Positions 46,554 through 55,968 of a stretch of 64,000 nt of DNA are shown here, piece by piece. The position numbers and the translations under genes were made by a program. Within the stretch, counting starts at the first letter, position 1. Each line of letters starts with the position of its first letter. The notes under the pieces were generated by a model, which saw nothing but the letters and a program-made list of their open reading frames with translations, was not told the origin of the DNA and did not search any database. The DNA lies in assembly GCF_001655675.1 (NCBI RefSeq), contig NZ_LYRP01000012.1, positions 310,001 to 374,000 of the forward strand, given 5' to 3'. The DNA is from Mangrovibacter phragmitis (lineage in GTDB: Bacteria > Pseudomonadota > Gammaproteobacteria > Enterobacterales > Enterobacteriaceae).

Positions 46554-47662
46554 TGTTCAACCGGCCATTTTGGGGTTTATTGATGGCCAGTGTGTTGTTC
46601 ATCTGCAGGCCGCTTTATGCGGCCTGTGAGTGGCCCGCCTGGACTCAGTTTAAGCAAGATTATATTCGTACCGACGGTCGTGTCGTGGATCCCAGCGATG
46701 CCCGGAAAATTACCACCTCTGAAGGGCAAAGTTATGCGCTGTTCTTCGCTTTGGTTGCTAATGATCGCGCCGCGTTTAACCAGGTGCTGGGCTGGACGCA
46801 AAATAATCTCTCTGCTGGTGCCTTAACACGCCATTTACCTGCCTGGTTGTGGGGAAAAAAAGATGATGGCAGTTGGGGCGTTTTGGACCGTAATGCCGCC
46901 TCCGATGCTGATCTCTGGATAGCCTGGACGTTACTTGAGGCGGGTCGCCTCTGGCAACAACCCAGGTTTTCGGCAACGGGCAGAGCCTTGTTACGGCGTA
47001 TTGCAGATGATGAAGTCGCCTGGCTCCCCGGCTTTGGTTTTCTGTTATTGCCGGGTAACAATGGCTTTACCAGTGACAACCGCTGGCGGCTTAACCCCAG
47101 CTATCTTCCACCACAAGTGATTCAACGCTTTGCCCGTTATGGTGAGCCGTGGCGCTCGATGAACGCCAGTATGGTGTCTTTTTTACAGGGGAGTTCACCA
47201 GCAGGTATTGCGCCGGACTGGGTTGACTGGGTGGTCGATAAGGGGTGGCAACCCGCAGGAGAGCCACAGGAAAACAGTGAATATAACGCGATTCGGGTTT
47301 ACCTGTGGGTGGGCATGATGAGTGATGCAGACCCACGAAAGCAAACGCTGCTTACCCACTTTTCACCCGTCGCGGACATCATGCAACAGCGGGCGTTACC
47401 GCCAGAAAGTATCAACACCCGAACAGGCAAGCCCTCGGGCAATGGGCCTGTCGGTTTTTCCGCAGCTCTGCTGCCATTTTTGTCCGGCCAGGCTCAGGAA
47501 GCACAGCGCCAACGGACAGCATCCGCGTTTCCAGGCGCGGATGCATATTATAGTTATGTGCTGACGCTGTTCGGTCAGGGATGGGATCAGCACCGTTTCC
47601 GGTTTACTTCGCAAGGTGAGTTATCACCTGTTTGGGGGCGGTTATGCGCAACTTCTCACTAA
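46553..47662 (+). CDS. bcsZ: BcsZ-II GH8 endoglucanase with substituted catalytic base
   Basis: A 369-aa periplasmic GH8 protein (E. coli BcsZ 368 aa), signal peptide to about residue 23. The general acid is present as Glu57 in TTSEGQSYAL, and the subsite Asp118 in AASDADLW. The position of the E. coli base Asp243 (SYDAIRV) is Asn245 here: EYNAIRVYLW, encoded by AAC at about 47287-47289. The rest of the fold is well conserved, including the C-terminal YVLTLFGQGWDQHRFRF. Either activity is reduced or another acidic residue (for example Glu243) serves. Overlaps bcsC by 19 bases. Confidence 0.95.
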   Translation: MFNRPFWGLLMASVLFICRPLYAACEWPAWTQFKQDYIRTDGRVVDPSDARKITTSEGQSYALFFALVANDRAAFNQVLGWTQNNLSAGALTRHLPAWLWGKKDDGSWGVLDRNAASDADLWIAWTLLEAGRLWQQPRFSATGRALLRRIADDEVAWLPGFGFLLLPGNNGFTSDNRWRLNPSYLPPQVIQRFARYGEPWRSMNASMVSFLQGSSPAGIAPDWVDWVVDKGWQPAGEPQENSEYNAIRVYLWVGMMSDADPRKQTLLTHFSPVADIMQQRALPPESINTRTGKPSGNGPVGFSAALLPFLSGQAQEAQRQRTASAFPGADAYYSYVLTLFGQGWDQHRFRFTSQGELSPVWGRLCATSH

Positions 47663-50600
47663 ATTTTATTGCGCTGTCTTTAGGGATGGCTCTGACCTTT
47701 CAGGCTCAGGCCGCGGTATCGGCACAACAGCAATTGCTGGAGCAGGTACGGATTGGCGAAGCGACGAACCGTGATGATCTGGTTCGCCAGTCACTCTACC
47801 GTCTTGAGCTTATCGCTCCCGACGACCCACAAGTCGTTGCCGCAAAAATGCGCTATGAATTGCGTCGTGGCGACAGTTCGGCAGCAAAAAAGGATTTGGA
47901 ACGGCTGGCACAGTTGTCTCCGGGGTCTGATTTATATTACCAGGCAGTAAACAGTATGGCGCTGGCCAGTAGCGCAGGGCGTCAGCAATTGCAGGAAGCG
48001 CGGTTACTCGCTGCCGCAGGTAAAACCAGTGAAGCGATAGCAGCCTACAAAAAACTGTTTAACGGCCACCCGCCACAAGGCGATATGGCTGTGGAATACT
48101 GGAGTGTGGTTTCCAGTGAACCGGCGCAGCGTAATCAGGCCATCAAAGCACTCAGTGCGCTTAATCAGCAGTATCCCAGCACTCAACTACGCAGCAAGCT
48201 GGCGCAACTGTTACTGGCGAATGGCCACCGTGAAGAAGGCTTCAAAGTACTGGAGCAAATGGCCCGTTCCCGGGATGGCCGCAGTGAAGCGTCTGGTCTT
48301 TGGTACGATCAAATAGCATCACTTCCTCCATCAAGCAGTGCGGTTCAGGCACTGCAACGTTACCTTGCCATTTTTACTGACGGTGATAATGCCGATAAGG
48401 CGCGTAGCCAACTGGCGGATATGCAGCACAAACTGGCTGATCCGGCATTTCGCCAACGCGCCAATGCGCTGGCTGAGGTGAACAGTGGCGATGCCGCCAG
48501 GGCATTGCCAGCATTGCAGAAAGCAGCTGCCCAGCCACAATCCGATGGCGAAGTGATGGGCGCATTGGGTGAAGCCTGGTCGCAAAAAGGTAACCGGGCA
48601 AGAGCAGTGCAGTCTTTTGAGCAGGCGCTGCGCCTGGAGCCCAAAGGGCCAAATAGTGACCGCTGGAAAGGGTTGCTTGCCATGAATCGCTACTGGTTGT
48701 TGATTCAGCAAGGGGATGATGCACTCAAAGCGCAAAATACCGACCTGGCACAGCGCAAATACCAGCAGGCCCGCAATACCGATAACACAGACAGTTATGC
48801 TGTGTTGGGGCTGGGAGATGTCGCGGTTGCCCGTAAAGATGATGCTTTGGCGGAGCGCTATTATCAGCAGGCACTGCGTATGGACAGAGGTAACAGTAAC
48901 GCGGTGCGTGGCCTGGCGAATATTTACCGCCGCCAGTCGCCGGAAAAAGCCAGCGCCTTCCTCAATAGCCTGTCTGCGGCACAACGCCGTAGTGTCGATG
49001 ACATCGAACGTAGCCTGCGCGATGAGCAACTGGCTGACCGGGCTCAGGCTCTGGAAGAGCAGGGGCAGTGGAATCAGGCAGCAGAACTCCACCGCCAGCG
49101 CCTGGCAATGGATCCAGAAAGTGTCTGGATAACCTACCGCCTGGCAAAAGACTTGTATGCGGCAGGCCGGCATGAAGAAGCGGATACCTTATTCCGTAAC
49201 CTTGCCCGTCGCCGCCCTGATGACCCGGAGCAGGTTTATGCCATGGGGCTCTATTTGTCTGCCAATGACCAGGACAACGCGGCACTGGCTCATCTTGATA
49301 CACTGCCCCGTAACCAGTGGACAGACAATATCCATGAACTGGCAAACCGACTGAATACCAATAAAGTGATGGCCGATGCCAATCGCCTGAGGGATAGTGG
49401 CCAGGAAAAACAGGCGGTTGCTTTACTGGAGCAGCAAACACCTTCAGCACGCATTTCGCTGACTCTGGCTGAGTGGGCCGCAGCCAGGGGAGACCGCGCG
49501 GAAGCACAACGCCGTTATGAAAGCCTTATTCAGCAGGAGCCGGATAACCTGGATGCCCGCCTCGGCCTGGCAGAATTATTTATCAGTGAAGGTGAAAAAA
49601 CAGCTGCACATCAGCAAATTACTGCTGTAGAACAAGCGAAAGAAACCGCACCTCTGTCATTAAATACTCAACGCCGCCTGGCTGGCGCGCTGAATGCAAC
49701 GGATGAAACGGCGAAGGCCAACGCTTTGTGGAAAAAAATTATTCCGGAGGCAAAAGCGTTGCCGCCTTCGATGGAAAGTGCCCTGGTGCTGCGCGATGCT
49801 GCGCGCGCTCAGGCGAAAAACGGCGAACCTGGCCAGGCCCTGGATACCTGGCGTGATGCGATGGTGGCGGCGGATATCACTCCTGTCCGGCCAGTGGATA
49901 ACGACACCTTCACCCGGCTGACGCGCAACAATGCCAGTGATGACTGGCTCAAGCGTGGTGTGCGCAGTGATGCTGCAGACCTCTACCGCCAGCAGGATGT
50001 GAATGTTTCGCTGGATTATGACTATTGGGGTTCCAGCGGAACACCAGGGTATTCAGACCTGACTGCGCACACCACAATGTTACAGGTGGATGCGCCGTTA
50101 TCTGACGGGCGGATGTTGTTCCGTACCGATATGGTGCATATGGATGCCGGTAGTTTCCAGACCGATGCTAATGGCAACTATGACCCGCGCTGGGGGACTT
50201 GTGATGCACGCAATAGTCATTCAGACTCCTATCAGGGGAGCCTGATGCCATGTAGTGGCAGCCGTAACCAGACTGCAACCGGAGTTAGTGTCGCTGTGGG
50301 CTGGCGTAACGATACCTGGGCGATGGACCTGGGGACAACACCAATGGGCTTCCCGGTTGTGGATGTTGTTGGGAGCCTGAGTTACAGCAACAAAGTGGGC
50401 GTTATTGGTTATACCGTGGATGCGCACCGGCGGCCTGTATCCAGTTCTTTGCTGGCGTTTGCCGGGCAAACGGATGCTAAAAATACCGTTGATTCAAATG
50501 ATGGAAAACATACTGGCGTCACCTGGGGTGGTGTGCGTGCCAATGGCGGCGGCGTCAGCCTGAGTTACGACCAGGGGAAAGCGAACGGTGTCTGGTCCAG

Positions 50601-51177
50601 CCTGAGTGCAGACCAGCTCACGGGGAAAAATGTCGCAGATAACTGGCGGGTACGCTGGATGACGGGTTACTACTACAAGCTTATCAATGAAGATAATCGC
50701 CGGGTCACCGTGGGTCTGACCAACATGCTGTGGCATTACGATAAAGACCTCAGTGCATATACCCTGGGGCAGGGCGGTTACTACAGTCCTCAAAAATATG
50801 TGTCCTTCGCCTTGCCTGTTACCTGGCGCCAGCGTACCGAAAATTGGTCCTGGGAACTGGGTGGTTCAGTATCCTGGTCTCACTCCCAATCCAATTCACA
50901 GCGGCGCTACCCCATTAGTGGTTTGATCCCGGATTATTATGCAGATAAATACGACGATATCAGCGGAGGCAGCAGTAACGGTGTCGGATATACAGCCCGG
51001 GCAATTATAGAGCGCCGCCTCACCTCCCACTGGTCACTGGGACTGGGTATCGATATCCAGGAAGCGAAAGATTACACCCCAAGCCACGCCATGCTCTTCG
51101 CGCGTTACTCACTGGCCGGGTGGCAGGGCGATATGAACATGCCGCCGCAGCCTTTAGTTCCATATGCTGACTGGTAA
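47644..51177 (+). CDS. bcsC: BcsC-II cellulose export protein (TPR plus outer-membrane barrel)
   Basis: A 1177-aa exported protein (E. coli BcsC 1157 aa). The signal peptide ends after FQAQAA. Tetratricopeptide repeats run to about residue 770, for example YAVLGLGDVAVARKDDALAE. The C-terminal BCSC barrel starts near VNVSLDYDYWGSSG and ends LFARYSLAGWQGDMNMPP. Start at 47644 (MRNFSLNFIALSL) lies inside the bcsZ end. It is the last gene of operon II and is followed by repeats rather than by a simple terminator. Confidence 0.95.
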   Translation: MRNFSLNFIALSLGMALTFQAQAAVSAQQQLLEQVRIGEATNRDDLVRQSLYRLELIAPDDPQVVAAKMRYELRRGDSSAAKKDLERLAQLSPGSDLYYQAVNSMALASSAGRQQLQEARLLAAAGKTSEAIAAYKKLFNGHPPQGDMAVEYWSVVSSEPAQRNQAIKALSALNQQYPSTQLRSKLAQLLLANGHREEGFKVLEQMARSRDGRSEASGLWYDQIASLPPSSSAVQALQRYLAIFTDGDNADKARSQLADMQHKLADPAFRQRANALAEVNSGDAARALPALQKAAAQPQSDGEVMGALGEAWSQKGNRARAVQSFEQALRLEPKGPNSDRWKGLLAMNRYWLLIQQGDDALKAQNTDLAQRKYQQARNTDNTDSYAVLGLGDVAVARKDDALAERYYQQALRMDRGNSNAVRGLANIYRRQSPEKASAFLNSLSAAQRRSVDDIERSLRDEQLADRAQALEEQGQWNQAAELHRQRLAMDPESVWITYRLAKDLYAAGRHEEADTLFRNLARRRPDDPEQVYAMGLYLSANDQDNAALAHLDTLPRNQWTDNIHELANRLNTNKVMADANRLRDSGQEKQAVALLEQQTPSARISLTLAEWAAARGDRAEAQRRYESLIQQEPDNLDARLGLAELFISEGEKTAAHQQITAVEQAKETAPLSLNTQRRLAGALNATDETAKANALWKKIIPEAKALPPSMESALVLRDAARAQAKNGEPGQALDTWRDAMVAADITPVRPVDNDTFTRLTRNNASDDWLKRGVRSDAADLYRQQDVNVSLDYDYWGSSGTPGYSDLTAHTTMLQVDAPLSDGRMLFRTDMVHMDAGSFQTDANGNYDPRWGTCDARNSHSDSYQGSLMPCSGSRNQTATGVSVAVGWRNDTWAMDLGTTPMGFPVVDVVGSLSYSNKVGVIGYTVDAHRRPVSSSLLAFAGQTDAKNTVDSNDGKHTGVTWGGVRANGGGVSLSYDQGKANGVWSSLSADQLTGKNVADNWRVRWMTGYYYKLINEDNRRVTVGLTNMLWHYDKDLSAYTLGQGGYYSPQKYVSFALPVTWRQRTENWSWELGGSVSWSHSQSNSQRRYPISGLIPDYYADKYDDISGGSSNGVGYTARAIIERRLTSHWSLGLGIDIQEAKDYTPSHAMLFARYSLAGWQGDMNMPPQPLVPYADW

Positions 51178-51192
51178 CCTGCGTGTCACTGC

Positions 51193-51310
51193 GCGTCATA
51201 CTTCGCGCTGCAGCGGTGTTGGCCGCCTCAGCGCGCCCCGGTCACTTACTCGTGTAAGCTCCCGGGGACTTGCCTCGTTGCCGCCTTGCTGCAACACGAA
51301 TTATTTAGCG
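51193..51310. repeat. Imperfect palindromic repeat downstream of bcsC-II
   Basis: About 115 bases with nested dyads. Outer arms resemble CATACTTCG...CTGCA and CTGCAACACGAA. The centre has CCCCGG (51236-51241), CTTAC, loop, GTAAG, CCGGGG (51262-51267). I recognise the pattern as a palindromic element scattered in many enterobacterial genomes. It may act as a transcription end or mRNA stabiliser for bcsC. Confidence 0.6.
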
Positions 51311-51388
51311 CAGGTGGGCAGGTGGTGGGTTAATTTTACGCGATGGCAGTGTTGGCTGCCTGTCAGTTATCTGTTAGTTCGGGGTAAC

Positions 51389-52100
51389 TTGCGCGCCGTG
51401 TCAGCCACACAGCTTCCTCTCACCAGCCGCGCCCGGCGCCCGCAGGGGGCACTGGCCCCCTGCACCCCCTTTCGTGGCCGGCAAAATCGCCGCTTCGCGG
51501 ACATTCGGCTTACCCCGGCGGCCTGTTCGGGTACCGCTCCGAGTCGGCATCCTGCCTCCCGTCGCTCTGCCTGCGTCCTGCAGGCAGCCCCGGCCCGCCA
51601 GACACGCCTCAACGATTTAGAGGCCACCCAAACCCACCCGTTTGTAAACCAGAAGCCGCAGCAAAAAACAGACAAAGACATATCAGGCACAAATCCCACA
51701 GCCACTCAGCACAACACAAAAAGCCCCGCCACTTGCAGCGGGGACAGTTCGCGTAAAACCGGTGAACCGGAGAAAGGAAGACAAGGTTATTCCGCCCGGA
51801 TGGCGGAATAAGGCGAACCGAGGCATGGATGCCGAGTCGAGCCGGCCGCAGGCTGACTGCCCGGAGGTGAACGCAGTGCGCAGCACCGGTTGCCCGCGAA
51901 AACGGGGATTGCAAAGGGGGCGAGCCCCCTTTAGCCCGTTCACAGGCTGTGAAGCCACATTGAGCGCATCACTTCAGGTGAACGGAACCTTCACATCAGT
52001 CCAGGTGAACAGAAACAGCCACACTGCAGGTGAACGGAACCTTCACATCAGTCCAGACGAACGGAAACAATCACACTGGAAGTGAACAAAACTAACTCCC
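51389..52100. repeat. Dispersed structured repeat, copy 4 (L and R modules with GTGAACGG array)
   Basis: About 710 bases in the same orientation as copies 1-3. The L module (51389-51640) and R module (about 51655-51985) are nearly identical to the earlier copies, including the loop CGGAT of copy 1. The tail holds GTGAACGG-like motifs at 51978, 52005, 52030, 52056 and 52082, spaced alternately 27 and 25 bases, so a 52-base unit is itself duplicated. From 52100 to pdeK (52225) nothing else is recognised. Confidence 0.8.
51718..51743 (-). terminator. Minus-strand intrinsic terminator inside repeat copy 4
   Basis: On the minus strand CCCCGC, loop, GCGGGG followed by CTTTTT. No minus-strand gene lies upstream of it until kdgK at 57.5 kb, so it has no obvious protein-coding client. 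Confidence 0.65.
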
Positions 52101-52224
52101 CCCACTTTTCAGACTCAAACTCACCGAATACGCCTAAATCATCCACCTGGAAACAATAAAAAGTCATCACAATGCAGTATAATCGGCAGGCTAAATGAGG
52201 ATAACGTGGTGGGAAAAGTAAAGC

Positions 52225-54231
52225 GTGAATTTGCGAGTTAGCCGGTCATTAACAATAAAACAAATGGCGATGGTGGCCTGCGTCGCCATCTTTTTTATTG
52301 CTATTTTTACGCTTGTCTTACTGTTCCATCTGGTACAGCAGCACCGGCATGATACTGTTATGCAAATGGAAAATATTGCCAGGTCTGTGCGCCAGCCATT
52401 GTCTGGGGCCATTCTCAGAGCGGATATTCCAGAGGCTGAGTCAATTCTTAAGCATATAACGCCATCTGGCATTATCAGCCGTGCCGATGTGGTATTACCT
52501 AACCGCTTTCAGGCATTACGGGTGGTGTTTCAGACAGAGAAGCCCGTTCCTCTTTGGATTGCCCGTGTGTTTGAATTACCTGCACAAATATCGTTACCAC
52601 TTTATTCGCTGGAACGCCCTGCCAATCCACAACCTCTGGCTTATTTAGTAATACAGTCCGACGCCTGGCGAATGTATCGTTACATCATCAGCGTTATTTC
52701 AACGCTGATTACGACATTTTTGCTCTTGTCGCTGATGATATCGGTCGCTGTCACATGGTGTATTAACCGTCTGGTAGTGCACCCATTAAGGGATATTGCC
52801 AGCTCGCTGGCTTCTGCCGCCGCATCTGAAGAGATAGAACATCAATTGACTGTACCACCGCAGCATGCTGACGATGAAATCGGGTTGTTGGTTAAAACTT
52901 ATAACCGTAATCAAAACCGGATAATACAGCTCCATGAACATATGCACCGGCTCAGTACACGTTTCCCGATAAGCGAATTACCCAATAAAGACCTCTTTCT
53001 TGCGTTGCTGGAAAATGTGATGAGTGAGCCTCGTCCGTGCTTTATTCTGGCTGTTTCCTGCCAGACATTGCAGGATTCTGATGGTGTATTACATGAGTCT
53101 CAGCGAGAAGCGTTGTTACTCATGCTGGTGGATAAACTTCGCAACGCGCTGGGGCAGCATGCTTTCCTTGCACAAATAAATACCACTGATTTTGTTGCTC
53201 TGGTTCAGGGAGTAGATAAACCCTGGGTTGCGATGACATTAAGTAACCAGGTGCTGAATGCGTTAAGTGACTCGCTCAATCTCGGTTCCCTGCAGTTACG
53301 CCCTTCAGCCAGCATTGGTATTGCCATGCAAAAAGAAGGCGAGAATGACGCGCTGTTATTTTTCCAGCGGGCGCTGTCTGCCAGCCAAAGTGCACGCCGC
53401 GCGGGGAAAAACCAGGTGGAATTTTATGATCCCGGCCAGCATGCGATTGCGTTACAACGCCTTACTGAAGAAAACGATATCCTCAATGCAATGGAAAACC
53501 GGCAATTTGCAATTTGGCTGCAACCTCAGGTTGATATGCGCACTGGGGCTGTGCTGAGTGCGGAAGTCTTGTTGCGAATGCGTCAGCCGGACGGTAGCTG
53601 GGATTTACCCGAAGGCCTGATTGAGCGAATTGAAGCCTGTGGCTTAATGGTAAAAGTGGGGCGCTGGGTAATGGAAGAATCACTGGCTCTGCTTGCACAG
53701 TGGCAAAACCGCGGAATTAATTTGCCATTGAGCGTGAATCTTTCGGCATTGCAATTGCTTGACAGTAATATGATCCCCAATATGCTGTCTTTACTGCGTC
53801 ATTACAAAATTCAGCCCGGCACACTGATTCTGGAAATAACGGAAAGCCGCCGTATTGATGACCCACAAGAAGCGGTCAATATTTTGCGTCCCCTGCATGA
53901 TGCCGGGATCCTGATTGCACTGGATGATTTCGGTATGGGCTATGCCAGCCTGAATCATTTACATCACATTAAAGCTGTGCCTATTGATATCCTGAAAATT
54001 GATAAAGGGTTTGTGAGTAGCTTGCCTGAAGACAGTAATATGGTGTCCGTTATCCTCTCCCTTGCCAAGACACTGGGATTAAAAATCGTGGCTGAAGGTG
54101 TGGAAACGGAAATACAGCGTCAGTGGCTGGAAAATGCCGGTGTTGCGGTAGGGCAAGGGTTCTTGTTCGGTAAAGCCGTTAGTCTTGAGGTATTTTCCCG
54201 CGACTATCTGGCGGCTAACGATGCCCGCTGA
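52225..54231 (+). CDS. pdeK: PdeK (YhjK) membrane GGDEF-EAL phosphodiesterase
   Basis: A 668-aa protein close to E. coli YhjK/PdeK (649 aa). Two N-terminal membrane segments flank a periplasmic region, followed by a HAMP-like linker, a degenerate GGDEF domain without the GG(D/E)EF signature (residues about 255-410), and an EAL domain (415-668). The EAL domain keeps EVLLRM, NLSALQLL, EITESR, DDFGMG and EGVETE, so hydrolysis of cyclic-di-GMP is plausible. GTG start at 52225. It follows the cellulose operon as in E. coli, suggesting local control of BcsA activity. Confidence 0.93.
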   Translation: MNLRVSRSLTIKQMAMVACVAIFFIAIFTLVLLFHLVQQHRHDTVMQMENIARSVRQPLSGAILRADIPEAESILKHITPSGIISRADVVLPNRFQALRVVFQTEKPVPLWIARVFELPAQISLPLYSLERPANPQPLAYLVIQSDAWRMYRYIISVISTLITTFLLLSLMISVAVTWCINRLVVHPLRDIASSLASAAASEEIEHQLTVPPQHADDEIGLLVKTYNRNQNRIIQLHEHMHRLSTRFPISELPNKDLFLALLENVMSEPRPCFILAVSCQTLQDSDGVLHESQREALLLMLVDKLRNALGQHAFLAQINTTDFVALVQGVDKPWVAMTLSNQVLNALSDSLNLGSLQLRPSASIGIAMQKEGENDALLFFQRALSASQSARRAGKNQVEFYDPGQHAIALQRLTEENDILNAMENRQFAIWLQPQVDMRTGAVLSAEVLLRMRQPDGSWDLPEGLIERIEACGLMVKVGRWVMEESLALLAQWQNRGINLPLSVNLSALQLLDSNMIPNMLSLLRHYKIQPGTLILEITESRRIDDPQEAVNILRPLHDAGILIALDDFGMGYASLNHLHHIKAVPIDILKIDKGFVSSLPEDSNMVSVILSLAKTLGLKIVAEGVETEIQRQWLENAGVAVGQGFLFGKAVSLEVFSRDYLAANDAR

Positions 54232-54255
54232 TTATTCTGTTCATCTGATAATGCT

Positions 54256-54270
54256 GCCGGCTATTCCGGC
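54256..54270 (+). terminator. Possible terminator of pdeK
   Basis: Short stem GCCGG/CCGGC with a five-base loop, then GGCCTGATTTTC. It lies 25 bases past the pdeK stop. Weak. Confidence 0.35.
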
Positions 54271-54498
54271 GGCCTGATTTTCTCCGCGTAATAATGATTT
54301 TCTTCGTTTTCTGCTTTCAGCAACCTGCTTTGTTTCTGCCGAAAATGTGCAGCACGCCCTTATGTAACTATTGTTATTGCGATTCTGTTCTTGTCTTGTT
54401 GAATGTGTGATGCGCGTTAGTTTTTAAAATGTTTCTCAGGTGTTAATTTCCAGCGTCAGTTTTCCATTTGCCATGTGGATTATATTCAAGGACACCTT

Positions 54499-55785
54499 AT
54501 GAAAACATCGTTGTTTAAAAGCCTCTATTTTCAGGTCCTGGCCGCAATAGCCGTCGGGGTTATTCTGGGACACTTCTGGCCTGAGCTGGGTGCACAGATG
54601 AAACCTTTTGGTGATGCTTTTGTTAAATTAATCAAAATGATCATTGCCCCTGTCATCTTTTGTACCGTTGTTACGGGTATTGCCGGGATGGAAAGTATGA
54701 AATCCGTAGGCCGTACCGGAGCAGTGGCATTGCTCTATTTTGAAGTGGTCAGTACCGTGGCATTAATTATCGGTCTGGTGGTGGTGAATATATTGCAACC
54801 TGGCGCAGGTATGAATGTTGATCCATCCTCGCTGGATGCCAGCGCTGTTGCGGCCTGGACGCAGCAGGCGGAAAAAACCGGTGTGGTTTCTTTCTTACTG
54901 GATGTGATTCCTCACAGTGTAATTGGCGCATTCGCCAGTGGAAATATCTTACAAGTATTATTATTTTCCGTGCTGTTTGGTTTCGCTTTACACCGGCTGG
55001 GGCAAAAAGGTCAGGTGATTTTTAATGTGATTGAAAGCTTTTCTGGTGTGATTTTTGGCATCATCAATATGATTATGCGCCTGGCACCAGTGGGTGCATT
55101 TGGGGCAATGGCATTTACCATTGGTAAATATGGTGTAGGGTCATTGTTGCAATTAGGGCAGTTAATTATCTGTTTTTATATCACCTGCCTGCTGTTTGTA
55201 TTTCTGGTTCTGGGAAGTATTGCCCGCTATACCGGGTTCAGCATCTTTAAGTTTATTCGCTATATCAAAGAAGAATTACTGATTGTTCTTGGTACGTCAT
55301 CCTCTGAATCAGCATTACCGCGCATGCTGGATAAAATGGAAAAACTGGGATGTCGTAAATCTGTCGTCGGTTTAGTTATTCCTACCGGGTACTCTTTTAA
55401 CCTGGATGGCACGGCTATTTACCTGACAATGGCGGCGGTATTTATCGCCCAGGCAACGAACAGCCATATGGATATTATGCACCAGATTACATTACTGGTG
55501 GTGTTGTTGTTGTCATCTAAAGGGGCTGCGGGGGTGACCGGCAGTGGCTTTATTGTTCTGGCCGCCACTATTTCAGCGGTCGGTCACTTACCTGTTGCCG
55601 GACTGGCGTTAATTTTGGGTATTGACCGTTTTATGTCGGAAGCCCGAGCCCTGACCAACCTGGTTGGTAATGGTGTGGCAACCATCTTTGTTGCCAAACA
55701 AGTGAATGAGCTGGATGAAAAACAACTCGTTGAGGTGCTCTCAGGCGCTGCGAGTGATAAAAAAACCCAAAAAATTACTTCCTGA
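54499..55785 (+). CDS. dctA: DctA C4-dicarboxylate:H+ symporter
   Basis: A 428-aa transporter of the dicarboxylate/amino acid:cation symporter family, the same length as E. coli DctA. It imports succinate, fumarate, malate and aspartate under aerobic conditions. Typical segments are [16 protein letters not shown], the serine-rich [14 protein letters not shown] hairpin, [18 protein letters not shown] and the [19 protein letters not shown] signature. Start at 54499 ([11 protein letters not shown]) follows AAGGA; an ATG at 54475 would add eight residues absent from the family. Confidence 0.97.
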   Translation: MKTSLFKSLYFQVLAAIAVGVILGHFWPELGAQMKPFGDAFVKLIKMIIAPVIFCTVVTGIAGMESMKSVGRTGAVALLYFEVVSTVALIIGLVVVNILQPGAGMNVDPSSLDASAVAAWTQQAEKTGVVSFLLDVIPHSVIGAFASGNILQVLLFSVLFGFALHRLGQKGQVIFNVIESFSGVIFGIINMIMRLAPVGAFGAMAFTIGKYGVGSLLQLGQLIICFYITCLLFVFLVLGSIARYTGFSIFKFIRYIKEELLIVLGTSSSESALPRMLDKMEKLGCRKSVVGLVIPTGYSFNLDGTAIYLTMAAVFIAQATNSHMDIMHQITLLVVLLLSSKGAAGVTGSGFIVLAATISAVGHLPVAGLALILGIDRFMSEARALTNLVGNGVATIFVAKQVNELDEKQLVEVLSGAASDKKTQKITS

Positions 55786-55797
55786 CAGGTTTAATTC

Positions 55798-55824
55798 CCC
55801 GCGGTGACTTGCCCTTGCCGCGGG
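55798..55824 (+). terminator. Hairpin downstream of dctA
   Basis: Stem CCCGCGG/CCGCGGG with a 13-base loop, 13 bases after the dctA stop. The T-run is poor (CTCTTG). Confidence 0.5.
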
Positions 55825-55968
55825 CTCTTGCGCATAATTGGCTTTTAATTTCACATCATTGCGTGACGTTTGGCCTTTTTTGCTGTCAAAGCAACATGCC
55901 TGAACGTTATGTCTGGATGGCTCAGGCCATCAGTGTTTTTTTACCAGGAATGTTGAGCAGGGGTATAC

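Noticed and set aside
35935-52085. Short open frames repeated in the repeat copies (35935-36183, 36604-36804, 51762-52085) that share a common basic N-terminus
   Set aside because: They lie wholly within the hairpin repeats, begin at GTG without ribosome sites, diverge at the C-terminus through frame changes, and the few differences between copies are amino-acid changing while hairpin stems stay intact. Nothing supports protein-level selection.
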